From: Bradyrhizobium sp. Ash2021
GTDB taxonomy: Bacteria; Pseudomonadota; Alphaproteobacteria; Rhizobiales; Xanthobacteraceae
Assembly: GCF_031202265.1 (NCBI RefSeq)
Contig: NZ_CP100604.1
Span: 6,306,501-6,370,500, forward strand
Length of the DNA: 64,000 bases
Reading direction: 5' to 3'
Shown here one piece after another: positions 16,887 to 26,254 of the stretch. Below the pieces are notes generated by a model that had not been told where the DNA came from, made no database searches, and saw only the letters and a program-made list of their open reading frames with translations. Both the position numbers and the translations under genes were made by a program. Each line of letters begins with the position of its first letter. Within the stretch, counting starts at the first letter, position 1.

Positions 16887-18197
16887 ATGAGGCCGTTGCA
16901 GAAAACATTGCTGCTGTTGTTTGCGACATGCTTGGCGACGCAGGCCGGCGCCAATCTGATCAAGTATTTCCACGAACTGTCGGACGGCTCGCGCTTCGGT
17001 GGCGACTTCATTAGTTTCTGGAATGCGGCGCATCGAGTGCGGCACGGCGAGTTCACCGCCATCTATGATCCAGAAACGTGGCAAAGAATCTTGTCGACGA
17101 ATACGACGAGCACCCTCTCGTGGTTCGTATATCCACCATTCACCTTATTTGGATTATGGCCGCTGGGCGACGCGACGTACAACGAAGCGGTCCTGGCCTG
17201 GTCGCTCGTTCCGCTGGCCTTCTATTTTGCTTTGATCGTTTTGTTGGCGAAACGCTCCGGCTTGGGTGCCGGCGCCAATCCTGCTTGCGAGAATCACTGG
17301 CCGCGAATGCAGGCTTACGCCGTGCTTATCGCATTCTCCTTGCCCTTTCTCAGCGCCAATTTGTTTAGCGGACAAACCGGTACGCTCATAGCCGTGCTGT
17401 TTCTGGGGGCGGCGTATTTCTGGCCAACGCGTCCTGTTCTAACAGGAATTTGCATCGGTCTTTTGGCAATCAAACCACAAATGGGCCTGTTGATGCCCTT
17501 TGCGCTGATAGCGTCCGGTCAGTGGCGCGTCGTCGCGGCCGCAGCGACAACCGTCCTCTCTTTGATTGTTCTCTCGACGATATGGCTTGGAGCCGCCATC
17601 TGGACAGATTATCTGCGTATGAGCCAGCTGTTCGGCCATTTTATCGGCAGGGGCTACGACCAGATACAACAGCTGGCACTCGGTCCCTATGTGTCGTTGC
17701 AGGGAGCTGGAATGCCGGCTGCTCTCGCGGGCCTTTTGCAGGTGGTCGTGATCGTTGCGGTTCTGACCGTGATCACCCGGGGTTTTTCGCGGTGGAAGTC
17801 AAACAGCCAGGAAACGGGAAAGGAAGATGGGAGGCTTGATCTTCGATTGGCGCTCCTGGCCGCGGGGACGTTGCTTGCAACGCCGTACTCATTGTCTTAC
17901 GACACACCACTGCTGATGCTGTCCGTTATCCCGCTGCTCGCACGCAACTGGCGTGATGGGTGGGACGGGATCGAATTAGCCTCGGTAACGGCGCTACTGA
18001 TCATGCCCTATGCACAGCCTGTCGCAGTTGGCAGCCATGTTCCGTTTGCCTTCCTGGCCCTGTTACTTTGGTTTGGCGTGCTGTATCGGCGTTTTCAAAA
18101 AGAAGCCCCAGCCGGCTGGCTTGCACATCCCGGGTACAAAAAGCACCCTTTTTATCCGGAAGATGGTCGCAAGCTAGCCCCGAGCGCGAATAGCTGA
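16887..18197 (+). CDS. DUF2029 / GT87-type membrane glycosyltransferase
   Basis: 436 residues from the ATG at 16887; an in-frame ATG at 16824 would add 21 residues. It has about ten membrane helices. The first periplasmic loop holds GGDFISFWNAAHRVRHGEFTAIYD and YPPF, matching the acidic catalytic loop of DUF2029 (GT87) polyprenyl-phosphate-sugar transferases such as mannosyltransferases. The base composition is visibly richer in A and T than the flagellar genes before it, which suggests transfer. Its neighbours are a GtrB-like enzyme and a methyltransferase, so a role in surface glycan decoration is inferred. Confidence 0.75.
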   Translation: MRPLQKTLLLLFATCLATQAGANLIKYFHELSDGSRFGGDFISFWNAAHRVRHGEFTAIYDPETWQRILSTNTTSTLSWFVYPPFTLFGLWPLGDATYNEAVLAWSLVPLAFYFALIVLLAKRSGLGAGANPACENHWPRMQAYAVLIAFSLPFLSANLFSGQTGTLIAVLFLGAAYFWPTRPVLTGICIGLLAIKPQMGLLMPFALIASGQWRVVAAAATTVLSLIVLSTIWLGAAIWTDYLRMSQLFGHFIGRGYDQIQQLALGPYVSLQGAGMPAALAGLLQVVVIVAVLTVITRGFSRWKSNSQETGKEDGRLDLRLALLAAGTLLATPYSLSYDTPLLMLSVIPLLARNWRDGWDGIELASVTALLIMPYAQPVAVGSHVPFAFLALLLWFGVLYRRFQKEAPAGWLAHPGYKKHPFYPEDGRKLAPSANS

Positions 18198-18228
18198 CCA
18201 AACACCCTCGCCACATGATAAACGCGAC

Positions 18229-18357
18229 GATGTCGATCACGCGCATCCCGCAAGCGAGCGTCACATCATCCGCGATTGCCTTGACGCGCGCGCCAAACAA
18301 GCCGCCGGCATTCTGCCAGGCCTGATACAGCGCGGGATGATTCAGGATCGCCGTTAC
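18229..18357 (-). pseudogene. Truncated class I methyltransferase N-terminus
   Basis: Overlapping the GtrB-like stop by a few bases, the minus strand reads VTAILNHPALYQAWQNAGG...GARVKAIADD...CGMRVIDI. This is the start of a SAM methyltransferase up to the strand before its glycine-rich loop (VIDIGCGPG in intact members). After VIDI the frame turns into unrelated sequence (VAFIMWRG) and no GxGxG follows. It has no good start codon. The break point near 18230 probably marks a deletion or recombination edge of the island. Confidence 0.55.
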
Positions 18358-19448
18358 TGGGCGATCTCGTCGAGAAGCGGCTCGTGTGCCTCGGCATCCA
18401 ACTCGGCTTGCAGCGCCTTGAATGGCGAGTTCCCAGAACTCTTCCGGCCGGGCGGCGGATCGTGCGGCAGCCGATCCGGCAAACGGGCACGCCGGCGGAG
18501 CTGAGAGATCACGAACAGTGGCCGATGCTTCGATTGAATATAGGTGCGGCCGACATATTCCCCGATCAGGCCGAGGACCAGGAGTTGCACGGAGGAAATT
18601 CCAACGACAAGCAGCGTCAGGCTGGTCCAACCGGGTACGGTGCCGGAGAGAATCCAGCCTACCGCTGCCCAGAGGCCGACAAAAGTGAGGACCGTCGTCA
18701 ACAACGCGCCGACATAGGTTGCGATCCGCAGCGGGACCATGGAAAAGCTCACCAGCGCATCCGCGGCGAAGCCGATCATTTTGGTCAGCGGATATTTGGT
18801 GGTACCGGCAAATCGGGCGTTGCGATCGTATTCAAAAGCAACCTGCTTGAAACCGAGCCAGGCGACCATGCCCCGAATAAACCGATCATGTTCCGGCATC
18901 TGCACAACCTGATCGGAGATGCGCCGGCTCATGAGCCGGAAGTCGCCGGTATCAACCGGGATATTGACGCGCGTCAGGTTGGCGAGCAGGCGGTAGAATG
19001 CCTCGGCTGACCTCTTCTTGAAGCGGCCCTCGCCGGCACGGCTTCGTCGCTGCCCATAGACCACGTCGGCGTCTTCACGCACCATCAGATCGTACATCGG
19101 GCCCAGCAGTTCCGGGGGATCCTGCAGGTCGGCGTCAATGACGAGGACCAGGTCGCCGCGCACGGTGGAAAGTCCGGCCGTTAGTGCCAACTGGTGACCG
19201 TGGTTGCGCGACAGACGAACCGCGACGACATTGCGATCTTGCGCCGAAAGCTCGTTGATGATTTTCCACGTATTGTCGGTCGAACCGTCATCGACGAGGA
19301 TGAGTTCGAATTTCTGACCGAACCGCGCGCGCGCTGCTGCAGTCATCTGACGATGAAATTCGCGCAATCCCTCTTCTTCGTTGCAACACGGCACCACGAT
19401 CGACAGGAACAGTCTTTTGGGGCGCTGCATACCGTCGTGAATTTCCAT
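18354..19448 (-). CDS. GtrB-like polyprenyl-phosphate glycosyltransferase (GT2)
   Basis: 364 residues. The N-terminal GT-A domain has LSIVVPCCNEEEGLREF, VDDGSTDNTW, SRNHGHQLALTAGL and IDADLQDPPEL, the UDP-sugar and metal sites of GT2. YGQRRSRAGEGRFKK and TGDFRLMSR follow. Two C-terminal helices (YVGALLTTVLTFVGLWAAVGW and LLVVGISSVQLLVLGLIGEYVGR) complete the GtrB/ArnC layout. Such enzymes load a sugar on undecaprenyl phosphate for O-antigen or lipid A modification. The ATG at 19448 is chosen; TTG at 19466 and ATG at 19430 are alternatives. No GtrA flippase gene is adjacent. Confidence 0.85.
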   Translation of the reverse strand: MEIHDGMQRPKRLFLSIVVPCCNEEEGLREFHRQMTAAARARFGQKFELILVDDGSTDNTWKIINELSAQDRNVVAVRLSRNHGHQLALTAGLSTVRGDLVLVIDADLQDPPELLGPMYDLMVREDADVVYGQRRSRAGEGRFKKRSAEAFYRLLANLTRVNIPVDTGDFRLMSRRISDQVVQMPEHDRFIRGMVAWLGFKQVAFEYDRNARFAGTTKYPLTKMIGFAADALVSFSMVPLRIATYVGALLTTVLTFVGLWAAVGWILSGTVPGWTSLTLLVVGISSVQLLVLGLIGEYVGRTYIQSKHRPLFVISQLRRRARLPDRLPHDPPPGRKSSGNSPFKALQAELDAEAHEPLLDEIAQ

Positions 19449-19726
19449 GACTCTGGCAGCCTGCAAGATAGGGAATCGAATTCGACTGGTCGCGACATAC
19501 TCGGTGAACCCCGGTTAATTATTCATCAATTTTTATGGCCAACCTGGCGCATGATTCGCTAACCTTTGCGGGGGTTCAATTGTCCCACCGGGTCCTGTGG
19601 GAGGCGGATATGTAATTAAATATTGGGGCCTATTGTAATTGTTCGAGCCCCCGACAACGAACCGCCGACCCGGCTTCGCAGAAATTAGAACGATTCAGCG
19701 CGTGAAACGGGTAACCCGATAGCAAC

Positions 19727-20422
19727 ATGGACCAGGCCGAATTCGACCGCTTCGCCGACGAATACCACGACCAGCATCGTGAGAACGTGGCTGTCACCGG
19801 GGAGGGCCCGGAGTATTTCGCGGAATACAAGATCAGGAAGCTGCGGCAGATCGTCGATCGCGGCGGCATCGGCGTGTCCCGAATCTGCGACTTCGGTTCC
19901 GGAATCGGCAACTCGATTCCGTTCTTTCGGACGCATTTTCCTCAAGCTTCGCTGACGTCATGCGATGTGTCCGAGCGCAGCCTTGCGCTCAGCAAACAGC
20001 GTTATCCGGATTCCACCAACTATCGTCTGATCGAAAATGACCGCATCCCCGCCGAACCGGACGCTTTCGACCTGGCATTTTCGGCATGCGTGTTTCACCA
20101 CATCCCCCATGACGAGCACGCCATGTGGCTGCGGGAGCTTTACCGGATTACGAAACCGGGCGGATTGATCGCCATCTTCGAGCATAATCCGTTGAACCCC
20201 CTCACCGTCCATGCGGTAAACACCTGCCCTTTCGACGTGAATGCGAAACTTGTTCTTGCCCGCAATTTGGCGCAACGATTGGCTGAGGCCGGTTGGGCGT
20301 CCCCTCGGATTCGATACAATCTGTTTTTTCCGCGTGCGCTTGCCCTGCTCCGTCCCATCGAGGACAAACTCGGCTGGCTGCCGCTTGGGGCGCAATACGT
20401 TGCGCTCGCGCGCAAATTCTAA
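19727..20422 (+). CDS. Class I SAM-dependent methyltransferase
   Basis: 231 residues. Motif I is ICDFGSGIGNSIPFF, motif II includes SCDVSERSLALSKQRY, and FDLAFSACVFHHIPHDE with LYRITKPGGLIAIFEHNP is typical of methyltransferases acting on small or lipid/sugar substrates. The C-terminus (FFPRALALLRPIEDKLGWLPLGAQYVALARK) resembles family members in surface polysaccharide clusters. The 278 bases before it are AT-rich and show no gene. The context with GT87 and GtrB-like genes suggests glycan methylation; the substrate is unknown. Confidence 0.8.
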   Translation: MDQAEFDRFADEYHDQHRENVAVTGEGPEYFAEYKIRKLRQIVDRGGIGVSRICDFGSGIGNSIPFFRTHFPQASLTSCDVSERSLALSKQRYPDSTNYRLIENDRIPAEPDAFDLAFSACVFHHIPHDEHAMWLRELYRITKPGGLIAIFEHNPLNPLTVHAVNTCPFDVNAKLVLARNLAQRLAEAGWASPRIRYNLFFPRALALLRPIEDKLGWLPLGAQYVALARKF

Positions 20423-20598
20423 CGAAGCGGTTTGGAGCCGACCCGCCATGCACCGGGCGGTTGTCTGATGTTCTACTGGTGGACCAAATTTAGCATTTCG
20501 ACTCCCTTGGAGCGCGCCGGTCTGCACGTGGTCGAATATCAAGGCTGAGCCGAAAAAATCGGCCCGCCTCGGCAAGTGCATTGGCCACCGGCCGGGTT

Positions 20599-21582
20599 TT
20601 ACTTGTGCCCCGACAGTTCCACGACCTTGCGCCAGCGCTCGGTTTCCACGACGAGCATGGCGCCGAACTGGCCGGCGTTGCCCTCAATGGGAATGGCGCC
20701 GAGTTCGCCGAGCCGCGCCTTGATGGCGGGGTCGGCCAGCGCCGCATTGATTTCCTTGTTGAGCAGTTCGAGGATTTGCGGCGGCGTATCGTGGGGCGCG
20801 CCGACGCCGTAGAACGACGCGGTCTCATATCCCGGCAAGGTATCGCTGATCGGAGGCACGTCGGGCATGATTTCCGACCGTTCCCTTGTGGTCACGCCGA
20901 GCGCTCGGATCTTTCCCGACCGGACCAGTTCGAACGAGGACGTGACGTTGTCGAACATGCCCTGGATCTGGCCGGACATCAGGTCGGTCAGGCCCGGTGC
21001 CGATCCGCGGTAGGGCACGTGGATGAAGTCGACGCCGGCCATCGCCTTGAACAGTTCGCCGGACAGATGCAGCGACGTGCCGATTCCGGAAGACGCGACG
21101 CTGAGCTTGCCTGGATTGGCTTTGGCGTAGGCGATGAAATCCGCAACGCTGTGCACCGGAAGATCGTTGCTGACCACGAGCACCAGCGGAATACGGGCGA
21201 CACCGGCGACCGGCGCGATGCCCTTGGCAAAATCATAGGGCAGCGACGGATCGAACGAGGCGTTGATGGCGTTGGCCGTGCTGGTCAACAGCAGCGTATA
21301 GCCGTCCGGCGGCGACGAGATGACGGCCTGGGTGCCGATATTGCTGCCGGCGCCTGGCTTGTTCTCGACCACGAAGGGCTGGCCCAGCCGCTCGGTCAGA
21401 TGCTGGCAGATCAGCCGCGAAAGCACGTCGGTCGCGCCGCCCGCCGCGTACGGGACAACCCATTTTACCTGACGGGTCGGGTAGACCAGATCGGCGCGCG
21501 CGGCCCTCGCGACATTGACGCCGAGCAGCGATATCCCGGCGCACGCTGCGGAATGAAGGAGCGCTCTCTTGCTGATCATCAT
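20599..21582 (-). CDS. Bug-family tripartite tricarboxylate transporter substrate-binding protein
   Basis: 327 residues. A signal peptide (KRALLHSAACAGISLLGVNVARA) precedes YPTRQVKWVVPYAAGGATDVLSR, the Bug/TctC start, then GQPFVVENKPGAGSNIGTQAV and DGYTLLL. VPYRGSAPGLTDLMSGQIQGMFD is the ligand-gripping loop. It is a periplasmic receptor for carboxylates. The ATG at 21582 follows GAAAGG. No TctA/TctB gene is adjacent; such orphan receptors are common in this group, and the transporter at 29996-32007 has its own TctC. Confidence 0.9.
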   Translation of the reverse strand: MMISKRALLHSAACAGISLLGVNVARAARADLVYPTRQVKWVVPYAAGGATDVLSRLICQHLTERLGQPFVVENKPGAGSNIGTQAVISSPPDGYTLLLTSTANAINASFDPSLPYDFAKGIAPVAGVARIPLVLVVSNDLPVHSVADFIAYAKANPGKLSVASSGIGTSLHLSGELFKAMAGVDFIHVPYRGSAPGLTDLMSGQIQGMFDNVTSSFELVRSGKIRALGVTTRERSEIMPDVPPISDTLPGYETASFYGVGAPHDTPPQILELLNKEINAALADPAIKARLGELGAIPIEGNAGQFGAMLVVETERWRKVVELSGHK

Positions 21583-21805
21583 CGCGGCCTTTCGTCGTTT
21601 TAACCGAGGCCGATATCGCAGGAATCCGGCGGCGCCGCACGGCATTCCCGGCATCGTGGTAAAATTCGCGCGCAGCTGACGCTGCGAAAGCATCGATACG
21701 TATTCGATTGCCGATGAATTAATCAAAACCCTGCCCATCCCATTTGCACGGGAAAGGAGTTTTAACTCTGCTGATTAACACCTCGGCGGACGGACCCCAG
21801 TATAG

Positions 21806-23653
21806 ATGGCGCGGAAAGCCAACGCATTTTGGGCCATGAACACCGGCGTCATCAATCACGCGACAGAACCCGCGCAGCTTCGCGGCAGGCCGTCGGCCGC
21901 CAAAAGCTGGCTGAAGGCGATCGAGCTCACCTCGCATATCGAGGCCGATCCGCATCGCCTGTTTGCCGACATCGTCGAGGATTGGTCGGAGAAACAACCG
22001 GACCGCCCCGCGCTGATATCGGATGCGATGACGTTGAATTACCGGGATCTGGCGGCCCGGATCAACCGCTATGCGCGCTGGGCAATGTCGGCGGGCATCG
22101 AGGCCGGCGATACCGTCAGCCTGTTCATGCCGGGTGGCCCCGATTACATCGCGGCGTGGCTCGGGATCACCAAAGTCGGCGGCGTCGCCGCGCTGATCAA
22201 CACAAAACTGGTCGGGCAGTCGCTGGCGCACGGCCTCAATGTCGCGAATGCCGATCAAATCATCCTCGCCAACAATCTTGCCGGCGTATTTGAAACCGCC
22301 GTCCCGCATCTGAAGCACGCGCCAAAAATCTGGCACCACGGTGATGTCGCCGCAGAGGCGAGCATCGATGCCGCGCTCGCGAAAATGGATGGCGCGGCAT
22401 TGTCATCCGCCGAACGCCGCGGCATCACCATCAACGATCGGGCGCTGCTGATCTACACCTCGGGCACCACCGGCCTGCCCAAGGCCGCCAGCATCAGTCA
22501 CCGGCGTATCCTCAACTGGGGCGGCTGGTTTGCCGGACTGACCAACGCTGCACCCGACGACCGCCTGTACGACTGCCTGCCACTCTGCCACAGCGTCGGC
22601 GGCATCGTCGCGCCCTGCAGCATGCTGGCCGCTGGCGCCTCGGTGGTGCTGGCCGAAAAATTCTCGATCGAGCGTTTCTGGCACGACATCGTCCGCCATG
22701 ATTGCACCCTGTTCCAATATATCGGCGAGCTCTGCCGCTATCTGTTGAAGGCGCCGCCATCCGAACTCGAACGCGGGCACCGGCTGCGGCTGGCCTGCGG
22801 CAACGGATTGCGCGGCGACGTCTGGGAAGCCTTTCAGGCCCGGTTCGCGATTCCGCAGATCCTCGAATTCTACGCGGCGACCGAAGGCAATTTCTCGCTG
22901 TACAATGTCGAGGGCAAACCCGGCGCGATCGGGCGGATCCCGGCGTTCCTGGCCCATCGGTTTCCGGCGGCGATCATCCGTGTCGATGCCGAGCTCGGCA
23001 CACCCATTCGCGGCGCGGACGGCCTGTGCGTCCCCTGCGCGCGCGGCGAAGCCGGTGAAGCGATGGGGCGGATCGGAACCGCCGACGAGGCCGGCGGCCG
23101 CTTTGAGGGCTATACCGACGCCGCTGAAACCGAAAAGAAGATCCTGCGCAACGTGCTGGCGCCCGGCGATGCCTGGTTCCGTACCGGCGACCTGATGACG
23201 CGCGACGAGCGCGGCTATTTCCGCTTCGTCGACCGGCTCGGCGATACGTTTCGCTGGAAGGGCGAAAACGTCGCGACCTCCGAAGTCAACGAAGGCGTTG
23301 CGCAATGTCCTGGCGTCGTCGACGCCGCGACCTATGGCGTGAGGCTTCCGGGCACCGATGGCCGCGCCGGCATGGTTGCGATCGTGACCGGCGATGGTTT
23401 CGACCTCGGGGAATTGCGAGATCACCTGTCGCGCCGGCTGCCGGTCTACGCCTGCCCCGTCCTGGTGCGCATCTGCGCGACATTGGACAGTACCGAAACC
23501 TTCAAGCAGAAAAAGCACGAACTGACTCGCGAGGGGTTCGATCCCGCGCGCGTGAAAGACCCGCTGTTTTTCCTCGATGTAAGCTCGGGCTTCTATCGTC
23601 CGATCGATGCCGAGGCCTATGCGCAGCTCATGGACGGCGCGCTGCGGCTATAG
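21806..23653 (+). CDS. Very-long-chain-type acyl-CoA synthetase (FATP-like)
   Basis: 615 residues of the AMP-binding superfamily, closest in layout to FATP/FadD6-like acyl-CoA synthetases. P-loop LLIYTSGTTGLPKAASISH, then DRLYDCLPLCHSVGG, EFYAATEGNFSLYNVEGKPGAIGR, and WFRTGDLMTRDERGYFRFVDRLGDTFRWKGENVATSEV are the diagnostic ATP and linker motifs; ETFKQKKHEL carries the C-terminal catalytic Lys. It would activate long acyl chains to CoA thioesters. ATG at 21836 is an alternative start. It heads the acyl-activation cluster and diverges from the Bug receptor gene. Confidence 0.88.
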   Translation: MARKANAFWAMNTGVINHATEPAQLRGRPSAAKSWLKAIELTSHIEADPHRLFADIVEDWSEKQPDRPALISDAMTLNYRDLAARINRYARWAMSAGIEAGDTVSLFMPGGPDYIAAWLGITKVGGVAALINTKLVGQSLAHGLNVANADQIILANNLAGVFETAVPHLKHAPKIWHHGDVAAEASIDAALAKMDGAALSSAERRGITINDRALLIYTSGTTGLPKAASISHRRILNWGGWFAGLTNAAPDDRLYDCLPLCHSVGGIVAPCSMLAAGASVVLAEKFSIERFWHDIVRHDCTLFQYIGELCRYLLKAPPSELERGHRLRLACGNGLRGDVWEAFQARFAIPQILEFYAATEGNFSLYNVEGKPGAIGRIPAFLAHRFPAAIIRVDAELGTPIRGADGLCVPCARGEAGEAMGRIGTADEAGGRFEGYTDAAETEKKILRNVLAPGDAWFRTGDLMTRDERGYFRFVDRLGDTFRWKGENVATSEVNEGVAQCPGVVDAATYGVRLPGTDGRAGMVAIVTGDGFDLGELRDHLSRRLPVYACPVLVRICATLDSTETFKQKKHELTREGFDPARVKDPLFFLDVSSGFYRPIDAEAYAQLMDGALRL

Positions 23654-23658
23654 CCGGA

Positions 23659-24537
23659 TCACATGCCGAAGATCGCCAGTTCGGTGTCGGCGAGATCGCC
23701 GAGCGCGGCGCGATGCGGCCCCTTGAAATATTTGCGGCCCTGCGGCTCGCGATAGACCCCGGTCAACCCGGCCACCGGCCCGTTCGCATCGACAATGACC
23801 ACCGGCTTGCCGTGCCACAGCAGATAGCGGCCGATCACAGCCGCGCAACGAACGTAATTCGCGACGCTGTTGCAATAACCGAGCAGCATCGCGGGCACCG
23901 GAATGATCCCGCGGCGCTTGCGCAGCGGGAAGAAGATAAACGGCAATGCAGCTTCGTTCGTATGGCAGACCAGACTGAGGCAGCCATATTCGGCGTGACG
24001 CCGCAGCATCTCCAGGTCCGCGTCCGCCAGGCCCTCGATCGCTTTCGTATCCGCGCCGACCGCCTCGATCCGCATGCCGCGTCCGCCGCCCGACAGCACA
24101 GGCACGGAAAAATACCGGCCGCGGCAATAGGCTTGGTATCCCTGCGCTTCGAGGATCGGCCAGGTGCGGGTGGCCGGCGTGACGTTGAGATAGGTGACGT
24201 CCTTGCGCTTCTGCGCCATCGAGGCAAACAGCGCCGCGTAGTTCCGGAACGCCGGATCGACATACCAGCTCGACACGTTGCAGCGTGTCACGGTCTGGCC
24301 GTCGAGGATCCTGCTCGAATAGATCAGCAGCAGGCAGCCGACCGGCACGCCCTCATTTTCGAGCAGATAGCCGTAGCGCGGCACGTCTGGCGGCACGGGT
24401 CTGGTGGCCTGGCGGTGCAGGCCGCGCATCCAGTACTCACGCGGCCGGTACACGAACCCGCGAGTCAGGAGGTCGCCGACCGTCTCGAGATCGGCCTCCA
24501 ATATCTCGCGAATCCGGGGCTTTGCGGCGAGGATCAT
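23659..24537 (-). CDS. GNAT-like acyltransferase
   Basis: 292 residues. The N-terminal half follows a GNAT pattern: IREILEADLETVGDLLTRGF, a GYLLENEGVPVGCLLLIYS strand pair, then SSWYVDPAFRNYAALFASMAQ, like the V..Y..P..R..G..L acetyl-CoA loop. The C-terminal half has no assigned fold. It faces the synthetase gene, with only 5 bases between the two stop codons. The gene lies divergent from the ACP gene 100 bases away. The ATG at 24537 is chosen; a TTG at 24555 is in frame. It may pass an acyl group from CoA or ACP, but that is inference. Confidence 0.55.
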   Translation of the reverse strand: MILAAKPRIREILEADLETVGDLLTRGFVYRPREYWMRGLHRQATRPVPPDVPRYGYLLENEGVPVGCLLLIYSSRILDGQTVTRCNVSSWYVDPAFRNYAALFASMAQKRKDVTYLNVTPATRTWPILEAQGYQAYCRGRYFSVPVLSGGGRGMRIEAVGADTKAIEGLADADLEMLRRHAEYGCLSLVCHTNEAALPFIFFPLRKRRGIIPVPAMLLGYCNSVANYVRCAAVIGRYLLWHGKPVVIVDANGPVAGLTGVYREPQGRKYFKGPHRAALGDLADTELAIFGM

Positions 24538-24636
24538 GTTTACCAATGAACCCAAAAGATCGACGAAAGGCGGCGCTATTTCGCTTTTGCATTCTATGAT
24601 GTCCTCTCACACTTCAATGGGAAGGCAAAAGAATCC

Positions 24637-24882
24637 ATGTCGGTAAGGTTAAGGATCATTGCAGCGATGCAGCAGATCGCCGTCGAGCAGCAGGTGAGGC
24701 TGCCGCCGCTGCATGACGAACTGTCGCTTCACGAAACCGGATTCGACTCGCTCGGCTTCGCCATCCTGGTGGCGCGTCTCGAAGACGATCTCGGCGTCGA
24801 CCCCTTCACGATCGCGGATGATGCCGCGTTCCCGCTCACGATCGGCGACTTCGTCAGGGCGTATGAAAATGTCCCCGCGTGA
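24637..24882 (+). CDS. Stand-alone acyl carrier protein
   Basis: 81 residues with the phosphopantetheine site GFDSLGF (Ser38) and the helix II-III pattern LVARLEDDLGVDPF. It is acidic, as expected for a carrier protein. It is not the housekeeping AcpP, whose site is GADSLDT. The last 20 bases overlap the start of the ligase gene, so the two proteins are probably made together and the ligase may load this carrier. Confidence 0.88.
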   Translation: MSVRLRIIAAMQQIAVEQQVRLPPLHDELSLHETGFDSLGFAILVARLEDDLGVDPFTIADDAAFPLTIGDFVRAYENVPA

Positions 24883-26254
24883 GATTTTTGCGCTCCGCGA
24901 TTATCTCGGCCCGGAGCTGACGGGCCGGACGATTTCGGATGCGCGACAGATCGTATCGCTGACCGATATTCTCGAACGGGCCTGCCTCGGCAACCGTCTC
25001 GGCGAACTCGCCGGCCGCGCCGTGCTGCTGGCGGTGACCGATCAACTGATGTCCGGGCTTGCGATGACGGAGCTCGATGGCGTCGCCCGGCGCATGCTGC
25101 TGTGTCCGCCCGATGTCAGCGCCGATCACGTCCGCTCGCTGGTCCAGGACGCCGGGATCGATGCCGTCGTGACCGACCGGCCAGCCGAGTGGAACACCGC
25201 CGGGATCGACCTGGACGTTACGGCCCGATCGCCCGCAGCTGGGGCGAGTCGCGCACGAACCGAGCGCGCGACCGAGTGGCTGATGCTGACGTCGGGCACC
25301 TCGGGCGTACCAAAGATCGTCCGTCACACCCTGGAAGGCCTGACCGGCGCGATCATCGCCGACGGCCCCGCCCGCGGCGGCCCGGCCGTCTGGGCGACCT
25401 TCTATGACATCCGCCGCTATGGCGGCCTCCAGATCTTCCTGCGCGCCATCATCGGCGGCGGCTCGATGGTGCTGTCGCAGCCGGAAGAGCCGGTCGCCGA
25501 TCATGTCGCGCGCCTGAACAAGATGGGAGTCACCCACATCTCGGGCACGCCGTCGCACTGGCGCAAGCTTCTGATGAGCGGATCGGCCTCCGGGTTTTCT
25601 CCATCCTACGTTCGGCTGTCCGGCGAGATCGCCGATCAGGCCGTGCTCGACGGTTTGAGCAAGGCATATCCAAAGGCCTCGATCGGCCACGCCTATGCCT
25701 CGACCGAGGCCGGCGTCGGCTTTGCGGTCAATGACGGCCGCGAAGGTTTTCCGGCCCATATGGTCGGCGACAGAAACGGCGGCGTCGAGATGAAAATCGA
25801 GGACGGATCGCTGCGGATCCGCTCGACGCGCACCGCGCACGCCTATGTCGGCCGGCACGCCGCCGCGCTCACCGACGGCGACGGCTTCGTCGATACCGGC
25901 GACATGGTCGAGTTGCGCGGCAACCGCTATCATTTCGTCGGCCGCCGCGGCGGCATCATCAATATCGGCGGGCTGAAAGTGCATCCCGAAGAGATCGAAG
26001 CCGTCATCAACCGGCACGCGGAAGTGCGGATGTCGCGCGCCAAATCGCGCCGCAGTCCGATCACCGGCGCGATCGTGGTGGCCGATGTCATTCTGGCCGA
26101 TGGCTGCGGCCCGGACCGCAGCGAGGAGATCCGCACCAACATTCTGGCCGATTGCCGGGCGCAGCTCGCCGCGCACAAGGTGCCCGCCGTGATCCGCTTT
26201 GTCGCATCGCTCGACATCACGGCGGCCGGAAAGCTGGCGCGAAACGATGCGTAA
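24863..26254 (+). CDS. AMP-dependent acyl ligase acting with the ACP
   Basis: 463 residues. Adenylation motifs are visible: WLMLTSGTSGVPKIVRHT (P-loop), GHAYASTEAG, FVDTGDMVEL, FVGRRGGIINIGGLKVHPEEIE, and the C-terminal Lys in AAGKLAR. The N-terminal domain is short compared with acyl-CoA synthetases (about 540 residues). Two starts are possible, ATG 24863 and ATG 24869, both within the end of the ACP gene; AGGG lies just upstream. It may adenylate a carboxylic acid and load it on the ACP. The acid cannot be told from sequence. Confidence 0.82.
   Translation: MKMSPREIFALRDYLGPELTGRTISDARQIVSLTDILERACLGNRLGELAGRAVLLAVTDQLMSGLAMTELDGVARRMLLCPPDVSADHVRSLVQDAGIDAVVTDRPAEWNTAGIDLDVTARSPAAGASRARTERATEWLMLTSGTSGVPKIVRHTLEGLTGAIIADGPARGGPAVWATFYDIRRYGGLQIFLRAIIGGGSMVLSQPEEPVADHVARLNKMGVTHISGTPSHWRKLLMSGSASGFSPSYVRLSGEIADQAVLDGLSKAYPKASIGHAYASTEAGVGFAVNDGREGFPAHMVGDRNGGVEMKIEDGSLRIRSTRTAHAYVGRHAAALTDGDGFVDTGDMVELRGNRYHFVGRRGGIINIGGLKVHPEEIEAVINRHAEVRMSRAKSRRSPITGAIVVADVILADGCGPDRSEEIRTNILADCRAQLAAHKVPAVIRFVASLDITAAGKLARNDA

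Noticed and set aside
20468..20548. 26-residue frame starting MFYWWTKFSIS after the methyltransferase
   Set aside because: It is too short to support; it may be a remnant of a surface-glycan gene but no match could be made.
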